Origin: Aquibium oceanicum
GTDB lineage: Bacteria; Pseudomonadota; Alphaproteobacteria; Rhizobiales; Rhizobiaceae
Reading direction: 5' to 3'
Length of the DNA: 64,000 nt
Assembly (NCBI RefSeq): GCF_001889605.1
Contig: NZ_CP018171.1
Location: forward strand, 5,059,501 to 5,123,500
A program made the position numbers and the translations under genes. Shown here piece by piece: positions 36,105 through 44,698 of this stretch; position 1 is the stretch's first letter, and each line of letters begins with the position of its first letter. Under the pieces are notes generated by a model. The model made no database searches and was not told where the DNA came from. It was given only the letters and a program-made list of their open reading frames with translations.

Positions 36105-37775
36105 TCACAGACCCTTCGCCATCTCCCTCAGCCGGAACTTCTGGATCTTTCCCGTCGAGGTCTTCGGGATTTCGGAAAACACCACCTGGCGAGGCACCTT
36201 GTAGCGGGCGAGCAGGCCGCGGCAGTGCTCGATGATCTCGGCTTCGCTCGCCGTCCGGCCGGGCCTGAGCTCGACATAGGCGACCGGCGTCTCGCCCCAT
36301 TTCTCGTCGCTCTTGGCCACCACGCCGCAGGAGGCGACGGCCGGATGCTTGTAGAGCGCGTCCTCCACCTCGATCGACGAGATGTTCTCCCCGCCGGAAA
36401 TGATGATGTCCTTGGAACGGTCCTTGAGCTGGATGTAGCCGTCCGGATGCATGACGCCGAGGTCGCCCGAATGAAACCAGCCGCCGGCCAGCGCCTCCTC
36501 GGTGGCCGGCCGGTTCTTCAGGTAGCCCTTCATGACGATGTTGCCCCGGAACATGACCTCGCCGATGGTCTCGCCGTCTGCCGGCGTCTCGACCATCGTC
36601 TCCGGATCCATGACCGTGAGCCCTTCCAGCGCCGCATAGCGGACTCCCTGGCGTGCCTTGCGGGCCGAGCGCGCGCCCTTTTCGAGACCGTCCCATTCGC
36701 CCTTCCACTCGTTGACGACGGCGGGACCGTAGGTCTCGGTGAGACCGTAGAGATGCGTCACCGCGAAGCCGGCGTCCGCCATGCCCGAAAGCACGCTTTC
36801 CGGGGGCGGCGCGGCGGCGGTGTTGAAGGTTACGGTCTGCGGAAACTCTCGTTTCTCCTCGTCGGGCGCGTTGATCAGCGTCGACATGACCACCGGCGCA
36901 CCGCAGAGATGCGTCACGCCGTGGTCGGCGATGGCGTCGTACATGGCCTTCGCCCGCACCCAGCGCAGGCACACATGCGCGCCCGCCTGCACGGCCAGCG
37001 TCCAGGGGAAGCACCAGCCGTTGCAGTGGAACATCGGCAGGGTCCACAGATAGACCGGATGACGACCCATGCCGGCGTGGATGGTGTTGGCATAGGCCAT
37101 CAGCGCGGCGCCGCGATGGTGGTAGACCACGCCCTTGGGATTGCCCGTCGTGCCGGACGTGTAGTTGAGCGCGATGGCGTCCCATTCGTCGTCGGGCATC
37201 GACCAGGCGAAATCGGCATCGCCCGAACCAAGGAACGCCTCGTAGTCCAGCGTCCCGATGCGCTCGCCCTTTGGAAAGGGAGCGTCGGCGGGATAATGCT
37301 GGTCGTCGTAGTCGATGACCAGCGGCTTCACCTTGGTCATTTTCAGCGCCTCCCCGACCACGCCGGAGAACTCGCGGTCGACGATCAGCACCTTCGTCTC
37401 GGCATGGTCGAGCTGGAAGGCGATGATGGCCGCGTCGAGCCGCGTGTTGAGCGAATGCAGCACCGCCTTCACCATCGGCACGCCGAAATGCGCCTCCAGC
37501 ATGGCCGGCGTGTTGGACAGCATCACCGTCACCGTGTCGCCCTTGCCGATGCCCTTCGCAGCCAGCGCGGACGCCAGTTGGCGGGTGCGGGAATAGAAAT
37601 CACGGTATGTGAGCTTTGCCGACCCATGGATGACGGCAATCTGGTCGGGAAAGGTCCGCGCGGCACGCTCCAGGTAGGTCAGCGGCGTCAGCGGCTGGTG
37701 GTTGGCCGGATTTCGCTCCAGCCCCTCGTCGTACATGCCCCCCGCCGCGGCGCGGCCGGAATGCTCCGTGTCCAT
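36105..37775 (-). CDS. AMP-dependent acyl-CoA synthetase
   Basis: A 556-residue adenylate-forming ligase. The P-loop TSGTTGNPKG, the GLTETYG motif, the GWFHSGDLGVMHPDGY motif and the C-terminal TSTGKIQKFRLRE with the catalytic Lys are all present. It would activate a fatty or related organic acid to its CoA thioester for degradation. ATG at 37775 follows AAGGGAGGTTGC; the long frame upstream has no family similarity and is antisense to the next gene. No operon partner on its strand nearby. Confidence 0.93.
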   Translation of the reverse strand: MDTEHSGRAAAGGMYDEGLERNPANHQPLTPLTYLERAARTFPDQIAVIHGSAKLTYRDFYSRTRQLASALAAKGIGKGDTVTVMLSNTPAMLEAHFGVPMVKAVLHSLNTRLDAAIIAFQLDHAETKVLIVDREFSGVVGEALKMTKVKPLVIDYDDQHYPADAPFPKGERIGTLDYEAFLGSGDADFAWSMPDDEWDAIALNYTSGTTGNPKGVVYHHRGAALMAYANTIHAGMGRHPVYLWTLPMFHCNGWCFPWTLAVQAGAHVCLRWVRAKAMYDAIADHGVTHLCGAPVVMSTLINAPDEEKREFPQTVTFNTAAAPPPESVLSGMADAGFAVTHLYGLTETYGPAVVNEWKGEWDGLEKGARSARKARQGVRYAALEGLTVMDPETMVETPADGETIGEVMFRGNIVMKGYLKNRPATEEALAGGWFHSGDLGVMHPDGYIQLKDRSKDIIISGGENISSIEVEDALYKHPAVASCGVVAKSDEKWGETPVAYVELRPGRTASEAEIIEHCRGLLARYKVPRQVVFSEIPKTSTGKIQKFRLREMAKGL

Positions 37776-37875
37776 GCAACCTCCCTTCATTTCATATCCC
37801 GGCGCGCGTATATTGCCACTCGTGCCGGTGCCACAGTGACGTGCCGATGGCCGGCTCGCAAGCGGGAGTCTCGCA

Positions 37876-38160
37876 ATGAAGGCGCAGGGATCGAAAGGGC
37901 TTTTCGAGAGCATGCCACGCGACACCGGTCGCCAGGCCGTCCTCAAGACCCTGCTCGCCAGCAAGGAACCGGTGAAGACGCGCGATCTGGTCGTGCGGAC
38001 GCATGAAGCGCATCCGGAAATCCACCTGGACCCGAAGGCCGCATCCGAAATCGTCCAGAGCGCCGTACGCGAAGGCCTGATCGACGTCGCGGGCAAGGGC
38101 CAGGAACTGCGCATCCAGCTGACGCCGTACGGAAGCGACGTGGCGAAGAACATCGACTGA
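37876..38160 (+). CDS. Small protein of unknown function, winged-helix-like
   Basis: A 94-residue protein with no family I recognise. It is charged and mostly helical, with a TRQAVLKTLLAS helix, a KTRDLVVRTHEAHP segment and a final LTPYGSDVAKN, a layout similar to winged-helix domains. A GGGAG ribosome site precedes the ATG at good spacing, and codon use matches the neighbours, so it looks like a real gene. The membrane protein downstream starts 86 bases later on the same strand. Confidence 0.6.
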   Translation: MKAQGSKGLFESMPRDTGRQAVLKTLLASKEPVKTRDLVVRTHEAHPEIHLDPKAASEIVQSAVREGLIDVAGKGQELRIQLTPYGSDVAKNID

Positions 38161-38246
38161 CAATTGCCGTCATGCGCGAATTGTCCCGCCAAGAGGACTT
38201 CGCGCTACTTGCCGACTTGATCAGGGGCGTGGGGGAGTTGGTGGCG

Positions 38247-38984
38247 ATGGATTACCTCGCCGTGTTCATCCTTGCCGCGATCGTCGCGATTGCGGAACTG
38301 GTCGCGCGCTACAAGGACAATCCGTCCCGGGCGCTGAGGACCGGGCCGGCGATGCTGTACATCGCCTTCAACGGCGCGATCGGCGTAATCGCGCTCTATC
38401 TCACCAAAGTCTTCGCGCCCGATCTCTTCGGCTATAGCGACTGCGTCGCAGCGACCCCGCCCGGCGATTGCGGCAAGGCTCGGTTGTCCATGGTGCTGGC
38501 GGCCAGTCTCGGATCGCTGGCGGTCATGCGTTCGGCCTTCGCGCGCGTGACGATCCAGGGCGAGGAACTCGGTGTCGGGCCTTCTGCGATCATCGAGATC
38601 TTCCAGCGGGCTCTCGACCGCGAGGTCGACCGGCAGCGGGCATTCCGGAGAATGGACGAACTGCCGCCGGCATTGCGCGACATGCCGCTCGACATCGTCA
38701 ACACCACGCTGCCGGCTCTCTGCATAGAGTTGATGCAGAACCTCTCCGCCGACGAGAAGCAGGCGCTCGACCAGCGCATCAAGCTGGTTACGGAACTCAA
38801 GGTGCATGAGAAGATGCGGCCGCTGATCGTGGCGCTCATCCTGCAGGAGTACGTCGGAAAGGACGTGCTGGTGCGGGCGTTTACGAAGATCGCAGAGGAC
38901 TACAAGGATGTGCTCGACGAGATACGTGACGCCCGCTCCAACGCCGCAGCACTCGTCAGCGCCGCCGACTTCGGCGGTTCATAG
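38247..38984 (+). CDS. Membrane protein of unknown function
   Basis: A 245-residue protein with three N-terminal hydrophobic segments (about 5-25, 40-60 and 85-105) and a long, highly charged helical C-terminal part that ends near DYKDVLDEIRDARS. I do not recognise the family. The ATG at 38247 was chosen because GGGGGAG lies nearby; an in-frame ATG at 38172 would add 25 residues and has no ribosome site. It follows the small winged-helix-like gene on the same strand and may be paired with it. Confidence 0.65.
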   Translation: MDYLAVFILAAIVAIAELVARYKDNPSRALRTGPAMLYIAFNGAIGVIALYLTKVFAPDLFGYSDCVAATPPGDCGKARLSMVLAASLGSLAVMRSAFARVTIQGEELGVGPSAIIEIFQRALDREVDRQRAFRRMDELPPALRDMPLDIVNTTLPALCIELMQNLSADEKQALDQRIKLVTELKVHEKMRPLIVALILQEYVGKDVLVRAFTKIAEDYKDVLDEIRDARSNAAALVSAADFGGS

Positions 38985-39004
38985 ATGCAGTGCGCTGCGA
39001 TCGA

Positions 39005-39763
39005 TCAGAAGACCGCCACCGCGCCGTCCCACAGCAGTTTCACCGCGACCAGCCCGACCGTCACGTAGGTGAACGAGTAGAATAGCTCCGGCTTCATGCG
39101 CTTGACGATGAACACGCCGGCGAGCGTGGCGACGAAGGCCACCGGCATCAGCACGAACGATGCCGAGAGATTGGCTGTATCGAGCTCCCCGAGCGCGAAG
39201 TACGGGACGAGCTTCACCGCGTTCATCACGGCGAAGTAGATCACGCTGGTGCCGACATAGACCTTGGGGTCGAGCTTGAGTGGAAGGGCGTAGACCTGGA
39301 AGGGCGGGCCGCCGGCATGCGCGACGAAGCTGGTGAAGCCGCTGACAATGCTCCAGACGATCCCCCGCGGGACGCTGTGCGGACGCGCGCTCTCGGCGCG
39401 CGACAGCTTCTGCAGGAACCAGCGCGAGACGAAAAGCAGGGTGACGACGCCGAGAATCAGCCGCACCATGTCCGGCGTCACGATCGCGGCCGTCAGCCAG
39501 CCGATGCCGATGCCGACCATCGCGCCCGGGAGCATGATCACCAGTGTCCGTCGGTCGAGGAAACCTCGCCACGACCAGAGCGAGACCATGTCCATCAGGA
39601 CGAGGATCGGCAGCAGGATCGCGGCGGCTTGCACCGGCGGCATGGCGAGCGCCATCAGCGGCACGCCGACCAGCGCCATGGCTCCGCCGAGCCCGCCCTT
39701 GGCCAGCCCGACGAGGGCGACTGCCGGGATCGCAACGGCATAGAAGAGGGGATCGGAGAGCAA
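39005..39763 (-). CDS. TSUP family permease (second)
   Basis: A 252-residue membrane protein with about 8 helices. VGLAKGGLGGAMALVGVPLMAL and SGFTSFVAHAGGPPFQVYALPL are the two TauE/SafE repeat motifs. It may export sulfite or another anion. The start is a TTG at 39763; no better codon exists upstream and no clear ribosome site is visible, so the true N-terminus is uncertain. It is convergent with the unknown membrane protein gene. Confidence 0.88.
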   Translation of the reverse strand: MLSDPLFYAVAIPAVALVGLAKGGLGGAMALVGVPLMALAMPPVQAAAILLPILVLMDMVSLWSWRGFLDRRTLVIMLPGAMVGIGIGWLTAAIVTPDMVRLILGVVTLLFVSRWFLQKLSRAESARPHSVPRGIVWSIVSGFTSFVAHAGGPPFQVYALPLKLDPKVYVGTSVIYFAVMNAVKLVPYFALGELDTANLSASFVLMPVAFVATLAGVFIVKRMKPELFYSFTYVTVGLVAVKLLWDGAVAVF

Positions 39764-39931
39764 GGGAGTTATGGGCCGCGCGATGGGAGGAGATGCCCGC
39801 TTAGCCGGTTACCGTCGGCATTGCGAGGAGAAACTCGGACGCGAATGCCTCGCCGCGTCTGCTGGCCAAGCGGCGGCATGTCCTTTATGCCCAATTGCCA
39901 CCACGATCCCGCGCCATAGGCCTGCCGCAGA

Positions 39932-40603
39932 ATGGACCCGATGCAACCGATAATCCCCAACCGCTGCCGGCTCGTGCTGATCGCGCCGCAGGAAGACGAT
40001 GCGTCCGTGCTGGAAGCGAGCCTCCGCGCCGCGCTTTCGGGCGGAGACGTGGCATCGCTGATACTGCCGCAATACGGGCTCGACGACGCTGCATTCCAGA
40101 AGCTGGCGGAGCGGATCGTGCCCTTGGGCCAGGAAGCGGGCGCCGCGGTCATGATCGCCGGCGACACCCGGGTCGCGGCGCGCGTCAAGGCAGACGGCGT
40201 TCACGTCGAAGGCGGCCGCGCCGCGCTGGCGGATGCGATCGACCGGCTGCAGGACAAGATGATGGTCGGGACCGGCGGCGCCAAGACGCGCGACGACGCG
40301 CTTGAACTCGGCGAACTGCGCCCGGACTACCTGTTCTTCGGCCGCTTCGGCTATGACACGGATCCGCAGCCGCATCCGCGCAACCTGACGCTGGGCCGCT
40401 GGTGGGCGGAGATGATCGAGGTTCCCTGCATCGTCATGGGGTCAAGCGAGATCGGCTCGGTTCGTGAGGTCTCGGACACGGGCGCCGAATTCGTGGCCCT
40501 GTCGCGCGCCGTGTTCGGGGAAGGCGTCGACCCCGCCGCTGCGGTCGCCGAAGCCAATCGCCTGCTCGACGAGGCCGCCCAGGCACCCGGGAAGGAAACG
40601 TGA
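39932..40603 (+). CDS. Thiamine phosphate synthase-like (ThiE/TenI) protein
   Basis: A 223-residue TIM-barrel protein of the ThiE/TenI type: RLVLIAPQED start, DGVHVEGG in place of the canonical D-GVH-LG, a GTGGAKTRDDALEL phosphate-binding strand and YLFFGRFG. The phosphate-loop pattern is less complete than in true ThiE, so a role in thiamine salvage is likely but unproven. Its stop overlaps the GTG of the SEL1 gene (GTGA), so the two are translationally coupled. ATG at 39941 is an alternative start. Confidence 0.75.
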   Translation: MDPMQPIIPNRCRLVLIAPQEDDASVLEASLRAALSGGDVASLILPQYGLDDAAFQKLAERIVPLGQEAGAAVMIAGDTRVAARVKADGVHVEGGRAALADAIDRLQDKMMVGTGGAKTRDDALELGELRPDYLFFGRFGYDTDPQPHPRNLTLGRWWAEMIEVPCIVMGSSEIGSVREVSDTGAEFVALSRAVFGEGVDPAAAVAEANRLLDEAAQAPGKET

Positions 40604-41592
40604 AGCCGACGGCCCTTCTCATAGCGGCGGCGGTCTGCGCCCTCGTGCCGTCGGGCCTCCTGGCGGCGGAACCCGCCGGAACGAAAGCCTCCAAGCCGGA
40701 GAAGGCACTGGAGCAACAGGCCGGCGGGGCGTCCGGTTCGGCCGTCGATCCGACGCGCTTCGGCAAGAAGACCTCCGATCCGGCCTTCGGCGCCTTCCAG
40801 CGCGGCCTCTACATCACCGCCTACAATCTCGCCCTTCCGCGCGCCGAGAAAGGCGATCCGGCCGCACAGACGCTGGTCGCCGAGATCCTGTCGCGCGGCC
40901 TCGGCGTGGCCCGCAAGCCGGCCGAAGCCGCGGAATGGTACGGCAAGGCCGCGGAAGCCGGCATCCCGGAAGCGCGCTTCCAGTTCGCGCTGATCCTGAT
41001 CGACGGCAAGTATGCGGGCAAGGACCCGGACCGCGCCTTCGCGCTGATGGAATCCGCCGCCGACACCGGCCACCGGCTCGCCGCCTTCAACCTCGCCCAG
41101 ATGCTGATCGACCGGGAGCCCGGTCCGCGGGGGCTCGAAAAAGCGATCCCCTGGTACGAGAAGGCCGCGAAGGCGGGGCTGGCCGACGCGCAGTATGCCA
41201 TGGCGCAGCTCTACGAGAACGGTGTCGGCGGGTTGAACGACGACGCCAAGGCGCTGTCCTACCTCACGCTCGCCGCCCGCCAGAATTTCGACACCGCCCA
41301 GCTCGACCTCGCGACCTGGCTGGTCGAGGGCCGTCTCGGAAAGCCCGACTACGAGGCGGGTTTCGCGTGGATGAAGAGGGCCGCCGAAAGCGGCAACGTC
41401 GCGGCGCAGAACCGCCTCGCGAAGCTCTACGTCTACGGCCTCGGCACCGAGCCGGATCCGATCCTGGCCGCGGCCTGGTACATCATCGCGCGCCGGGTGG
41501 GCCTGCGCGACGTCGAGATGGACGATTTCCTCCAGGGTCTCACGCCCGAGGAGCAGAAGACGGCGATCGAGCGGGCGAACCGGCTGCGCTGA
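40600..41592 (+). CDS. Periplasmic SEL1-repeat protein
   Basis: A 330-residue protein with an N-terminal signal peptide (LLIAAAVCALVPSGLLAAE, cleavage near residue 23) and six to seven SEL1-like repeats of the A-x-x-L-x-x-x-Y-x-x-G-x-G type (AAQTLVAEILSRGLGV, AQYAMAQLYENGVGG, AAQNRLAKLYVYGLG). SEL1 repeats bind partner proteins, often in cell-envelope or virulence regulation. The GTG start overlaps the upstream stop and is preceded by GAAGGAAAC. The partner is unknown. Confidence 0.85.
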   Translation: MKPTALLIAAAVCALVPSGLLAAEPAGTKASKPEKALEQQAGGASGSAVDPTRFGKKTSDPAFGAFQRGLYITAYNLALPRAEKGDPAAQTLVAEILSRGLGVARKPAEAAEWYGKAAEAGIPEARFQFALILIDGKYAGKDPDRAFALMESAADTGHRLAAFNLAQMLIDREPGPRGLEKAIPWYEKAAKAGLADAQYAMAQLYENGVGGLNDDAKALSYLTLAARQNFDTAQLDLATWLVEGRLGKPDYEAGFAWMKRAAESGNVAAQNRLAKLYVYGLGTEPDPILAAAWYIIARRVGLRDVEMDDFLQGLTPEEQKTAIERANRLR

Positions 41593-41698
41593 CCCGGCGT
41601 GTCCCCGAGCAGGCGCTGATCCCTGCTGCCAGAACGGTGTCAGGAGGACCGTGCGATATGTCCCCCGGCCGCGACCCGGCACCACCGAGGGACTTGTC

Positions 41699-42097
41699 AT
41701 GAAATTCGCTTCCGTGCGCCTGATCGCCGCCGATATCGAGAAGATGGTCGCCTTCTATGAAAGGGTGACGGAGACGGCCGCCGAATGGCTGGCGCCGCAG
41801 TTCGCCGAGATCGTCACGCCGTCGGCGACCCTCGCCATCGGCAGCTCCGAAACCGTGGCGATCTTCGCCGAGGGCAGCGCCGAAGCCTGCGCCAACCGGA
41901 CCGTCATCATCGAGTTCATGGTCGACGACGTCGACGCCGCCTACGAGCGGCTGAAGGACGGCCTGCACCTGGTGCACCCGCCGAAGACCATGCCGTGGAG
42001 CAACCGGTCCGTCCAGTTCCGCGATCCTGAAGGCACGGCGGTGGCCTTGTTCATGCCGCAGACGGATGCGGCCAAGGCGCGTTTCGCCGCGCGGTAG
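41699..42097 (+). CDS. VOC family protein (glyoxalase-like)
   Basis: A 132-residue single-domain vicinal-oxygen-chelate fold: MKFASVRLIAADIEKMVAFYERV at the N-terminus, then MVDDVDAAYERL and SVQFRDPEGTAVALF at the end. The fold holds metal-dependent dioxygenases, glyoxalases and fosfomycin-resistance proteins; here metal ligands are not fully clear, so the reaction cannot be named. It stands between the SEL1 gene and efp. The ATG is preceded only by a weak GAGGGAC site. Confidence 0.8.
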   Translation: MKFASVRLIAADIEKMVAFYERVTETAAEWLAPQFAEIVTPSATLAIGSSETVAIFAEGSAEACANRTVIIEFMVDDVDAAYERLKDGLHLVHPPKTMPWSNRSVQFRDPEGTAVALFMPQTDAAKARFAAR

Positions 42098-42278
42098 GTT
42101 CTTTCGATCGATCTCCGGCCGGGCGGCACGCGCCGCGCCTTGCCGTCCCTGGCGACCTGCTCGGTCGTCCAGGCCCGCGATCCGATAATGGAGGCTCCCT
42201 TGCCTCTCCGGGCGATTTGTGGTCTTGGGAGCGCCGAACTGCGCGGCTTGCGCGAAATCCCATTTCCGGAATACCCCA

Positions 42279-42845
42279 ATGGCCAAGATCAACGGCAACG
42301 AAATCCGTCCCGGCAACGTCATCGAGCACAATGGCGGCCTGTGGGTCGCGGTGAAGACCAACGCGGTGAAGCCCGGCAAGGGCGGCGCCTACAACCAGGT
42401 CGAGCTGAAGAACCTGATCGACGGGACCAAGCTCAACGAGCGCTTCCGCTCCGCCGAGACGGTCGAGAAGGTGCGCCTCGAGCAGAAGGACTTCTCCTAC
42501 CTCTACGAGCAGGGCGAAGCGCTGGTCTTCATGGACACCGAGAGCTACGAGCAGCTCGAACTGCAGAAGGATTTCGTCGGCGACCGCGCCGCCTTCCTGC
42601 AGGACGGCATGATGGTGACGGTCGAGCTCTACGAGGAAAAGCCGATCGGCATCTCGCTGCCCGACCAGGTGGCGCTGACGATCACGGAAGCCGATCCGGT
42701 GGTGAAGGGCCAGACGGCGGCCTCTTCCTACAAGCCTGCGATCCTGGAGAACGGCATCCGGGTCATGGTTCCGCCCTTCATCGAGTCGGGCGAGAAGATC
42801 CTCGTCGACACGAACGAGATCACCTACATCCGCCGCGCCGACTAG
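42279..42845 (+). CDS. efp: Translation elongation factor P
   Basis: A 188-residue three-domain EF-P. The N-terminal KOW-like domain has the modification loop VKPGKGGAY with the conserved Lys that EpmAB would lysinylate; domains II and III follow with [15 protein letters not shown] and the C-terminal [12 protein letters not shown]. It relieves ribosome stalling at polyproline stretches, such as those of TolA here. The ATG at 42279 marks the usual N-terminus. It is followed after 30 bases by the inositol monophosphatase-like gene. Confidence 0.97.
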   Translation: MAKINGNEIRPGNVIEHNGGLWVAVKTNAVKPGKGGAYNQVELKNLIDGTKLNERFRSAETVEKVRLEQKDFSYLYEQGEALVFMDTESYEQLELQKDFVGDRAAFLQDGMMVTVELYEEKPIGISLPDQVALTITEADPVVKGQTAASSYKPAILENGIRVMVPPFIESGEKILVDTNEITYIRRAD

Positions 42846-42875
42846 CGGCATTCTCGACAAGGCAGGTTCCGGCTT

Positions 42876-43679
42876 ATGGCGTATTCCGCGCTGATGAGGG
42901 TCATGGTGGAGGCCGCGCGCAAGGCGGGCCGCTCGCTCGCGCGCGATTTCGGCGAGGTGCAGAACCTCCAGGTCTCCATGAAAGGCCCGGGCGACTACGT
43001 GAGCCAGGCCGACCGCAAGGCCGAGGAGATCATCTACACGGAACTGGCCCGTGCGCGCCCGGGCTACTCCTTCCTGATGGAAGAGCGCGGCGTGGTGGAG
43101 GGCGAGGACGCCCAGCACCGCTGGATCGTGGATCCGCTCGACGGCACCACGAATTTCCTGCACGGCATCCCGATGTTCGCGATTTCGATCGCGCTGGAAC
43201 GCCAGGGCCAGTTGACGGCGGGCCTCGTCTACAATCCCGCCATGGACGAACTCTACACCGCCGAACGCGGCGGCGGAGCCTTCATGAACGACCGCCGGCT
43301 GCGCGTCGCAGGCCGCTCTAAGCTTTCCGACTGCGTCATCGGCAACGGCATCCCCCATCTCGGCCGAGGCCACCACGGCAATGCGCTGATCGAACTGCGC
43401 AACGTCATGGGCGAGGTCTCGGGCATCCGCCGCATGGGCTCGGCAGCCCTCGACCTCGCCTACGTCGCCGCGGGCCGCATGGACGGCTTCTGGGAGAACG
43501 GGCTCTCGCCGTGGGACATGGCGGCCGGCATTCTGATCATCCGCGAGGCGGGCGGCTTCGTCAGCGACAGGGACGGCGGTGCCGCCATGCTGGACACAGG
43601 CGGCATCGTCGCCGGCAACGAGGCGATCCACCGGGCGCTGCTCAAGCAGCTCAAGAAACCGGCGACCGCGGCGCGCTAG
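42876..43679 (+). CDS. Inositol monophosphatase family protein
   Basis: A 267-residue enzyme of the IMPase/SuhB family. The metal site motifs are WIVDPLDGTTNF, EERG upstream and the C-terminal SPWDMAAGILIIREAGG. It would remove phosphate from inositol or a related sugar phosphate; the SuhB form also acts in antitermination of rRNA. It follows efp on the same strand. Whether it is SuhB proper cannot be decided from the sequence alone. Confidence 0.92.
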   Translation: MAYSALMRVMVEAARKAGRSLARDFGEVQNLQVSMKGPGDYVSQADRKAEEIIYTELARARPGYSFLMEERGVVEGEDAQHRWIVDPLDGTTNFLHGIPMFAISIALERQGQLTAGLVYNPAMDELYTAERGGGAFMNDRRLRVAGRSKLSDCVIGNGIPHLGRGHHGNALIELRNVMGEVSGIRRMGSAALDLAYVAAGRMDGFWENGLSPWDMAAGILIIREAGGFVSDRDGGAAMLDTGGIVAGNEAIHRALLKQLKKPATAAR

Positions 43680-43709
43680 CCGCCGGGCTCCTCGCTCTTT
43701 TCCCTGACC

Positions 43710-44504
43710 TCAGGCCGCGGTCCAGCCGCCGTCGACCGACAGCGTCGTGCCGGTGATCTGCGCGGCATCCTCCGAACACAGGAACGCGGTCGCTCCGGCG
43801 ATCTGCTCGACCGTCGCGAACTGCTTCGACGGCTGCTTTTCGAGAATGATGTCGCGGATCGTCGTCTCCCGGTCCAGCCCGGCCTCGCGCGCGCGGTCGT
43901 CGATCTGTGTCTCGACCAGCGGGGTGAGCACGAAGCCGGGGCAGACGGCGTTGCAGGTCACGCCCTCGCCGGCGAGTTCCAGCGCGATCGTCTTGGTCAG
44001 ACCGACGACCCCGTGCTTGGCCGCCACGTAGGCCGACTTGTTGGGCGAGGCGCGCAGTCCGTGCGCGGAAGCGATGTTGACGATGCGCCCCCATCCGGCC
44101 GAACGCATCGCCGGGATCGCCGCGGCCGAGGTGTGGAAGGCCGAGGACAGGTTGATCGCTATGATCGCGTCCCACTTCTCCACCGGAAACGTCTCGACCG
44201 GCGACACATGCTGGATGCCGGCATTGTTGATCAGGATGTCGACCGCGCCGAACCGCTCGATGCTCTTCTCCACGAGCGCCCGGCATTCGTCGGGCTTCGA
44301 CATGTCGGCGCGCATGTAGATTGCGTCCACGCCGTGTTTCTCGGCCAAGCCGGAAGCGATCGCATGATCCGCCTCGGTATCGGTGAAGGAGTTCACGACG
44401 ACGTTGCAGCCGCCGGCGGCGAGGCGCTCGGCGATGGCCAGACCTATCCCCGATGTCGAACCGGTTACGACGGCGGTCCTCCCGGCTTGGCGTGGCGCTG
44501 TCAT
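43710..44504 (-). CDS. bdhA: 3-hydroxybutyrate dehydrogenase
   Basis: A 264-residue short-chain dehydrogenase closely fitting D-3-hydroxybutyrate dehydrogenases: TGSTSGIG near residue 14, NNAGIQHVSPVETFPVEKW, the Ser of IASAHG, YVAAKHGVVGLTK and FVLTPLVETQI. It interconverts 3-hydroxybutyrate and acetoacetate, linking to PHB breakdown (see phaA/phaB/phaR at the end of the window). The ATG at 44504 has a GGGAGA site at the better spacing; ATG at 44513 is the alternative. Confidence 0.9.
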   Translation of the reverse strand: MTAPRQAGRTAVVTGSTSGIGLAIAERLAAGGCNVVVNSFTDTEADHAIASGLAEKHGVDAIYMRADMSKPDECRALVEKSIERFGAVDILINNAGIQHVSPVETFPVEKWDAIIAINLSSAFHTSAAAIPAMRSAGWGRIVNIASAHGLRASPNKSAYVAAKHGVVGLTKTIALELAGEGVTCNAVCPGFVLTPLVETQIDDRAREAGLDRETTIRDIILEKQPSKQFATVEQIAGATAFLCSEDAAQITGTTLSVDGGWTAA

Positions 44505-44698
44505 GGTCGGCATTCTCCCTGCGTTGCGCCGCCATATTGCGTCGCGGCAGAAAGAACGCAATGCAGCAGAAACACTTACCGCTCCGGTCGCCGCTCGCGA
44601 TTGCTCGGAAAATGGCCTACCCGGGCTTGGCGGGACGCTCCAACCCGCTATGACATGGAGGAGGAGAGATTTCAGCGGTCAGGAAGGACATCGTCGCG

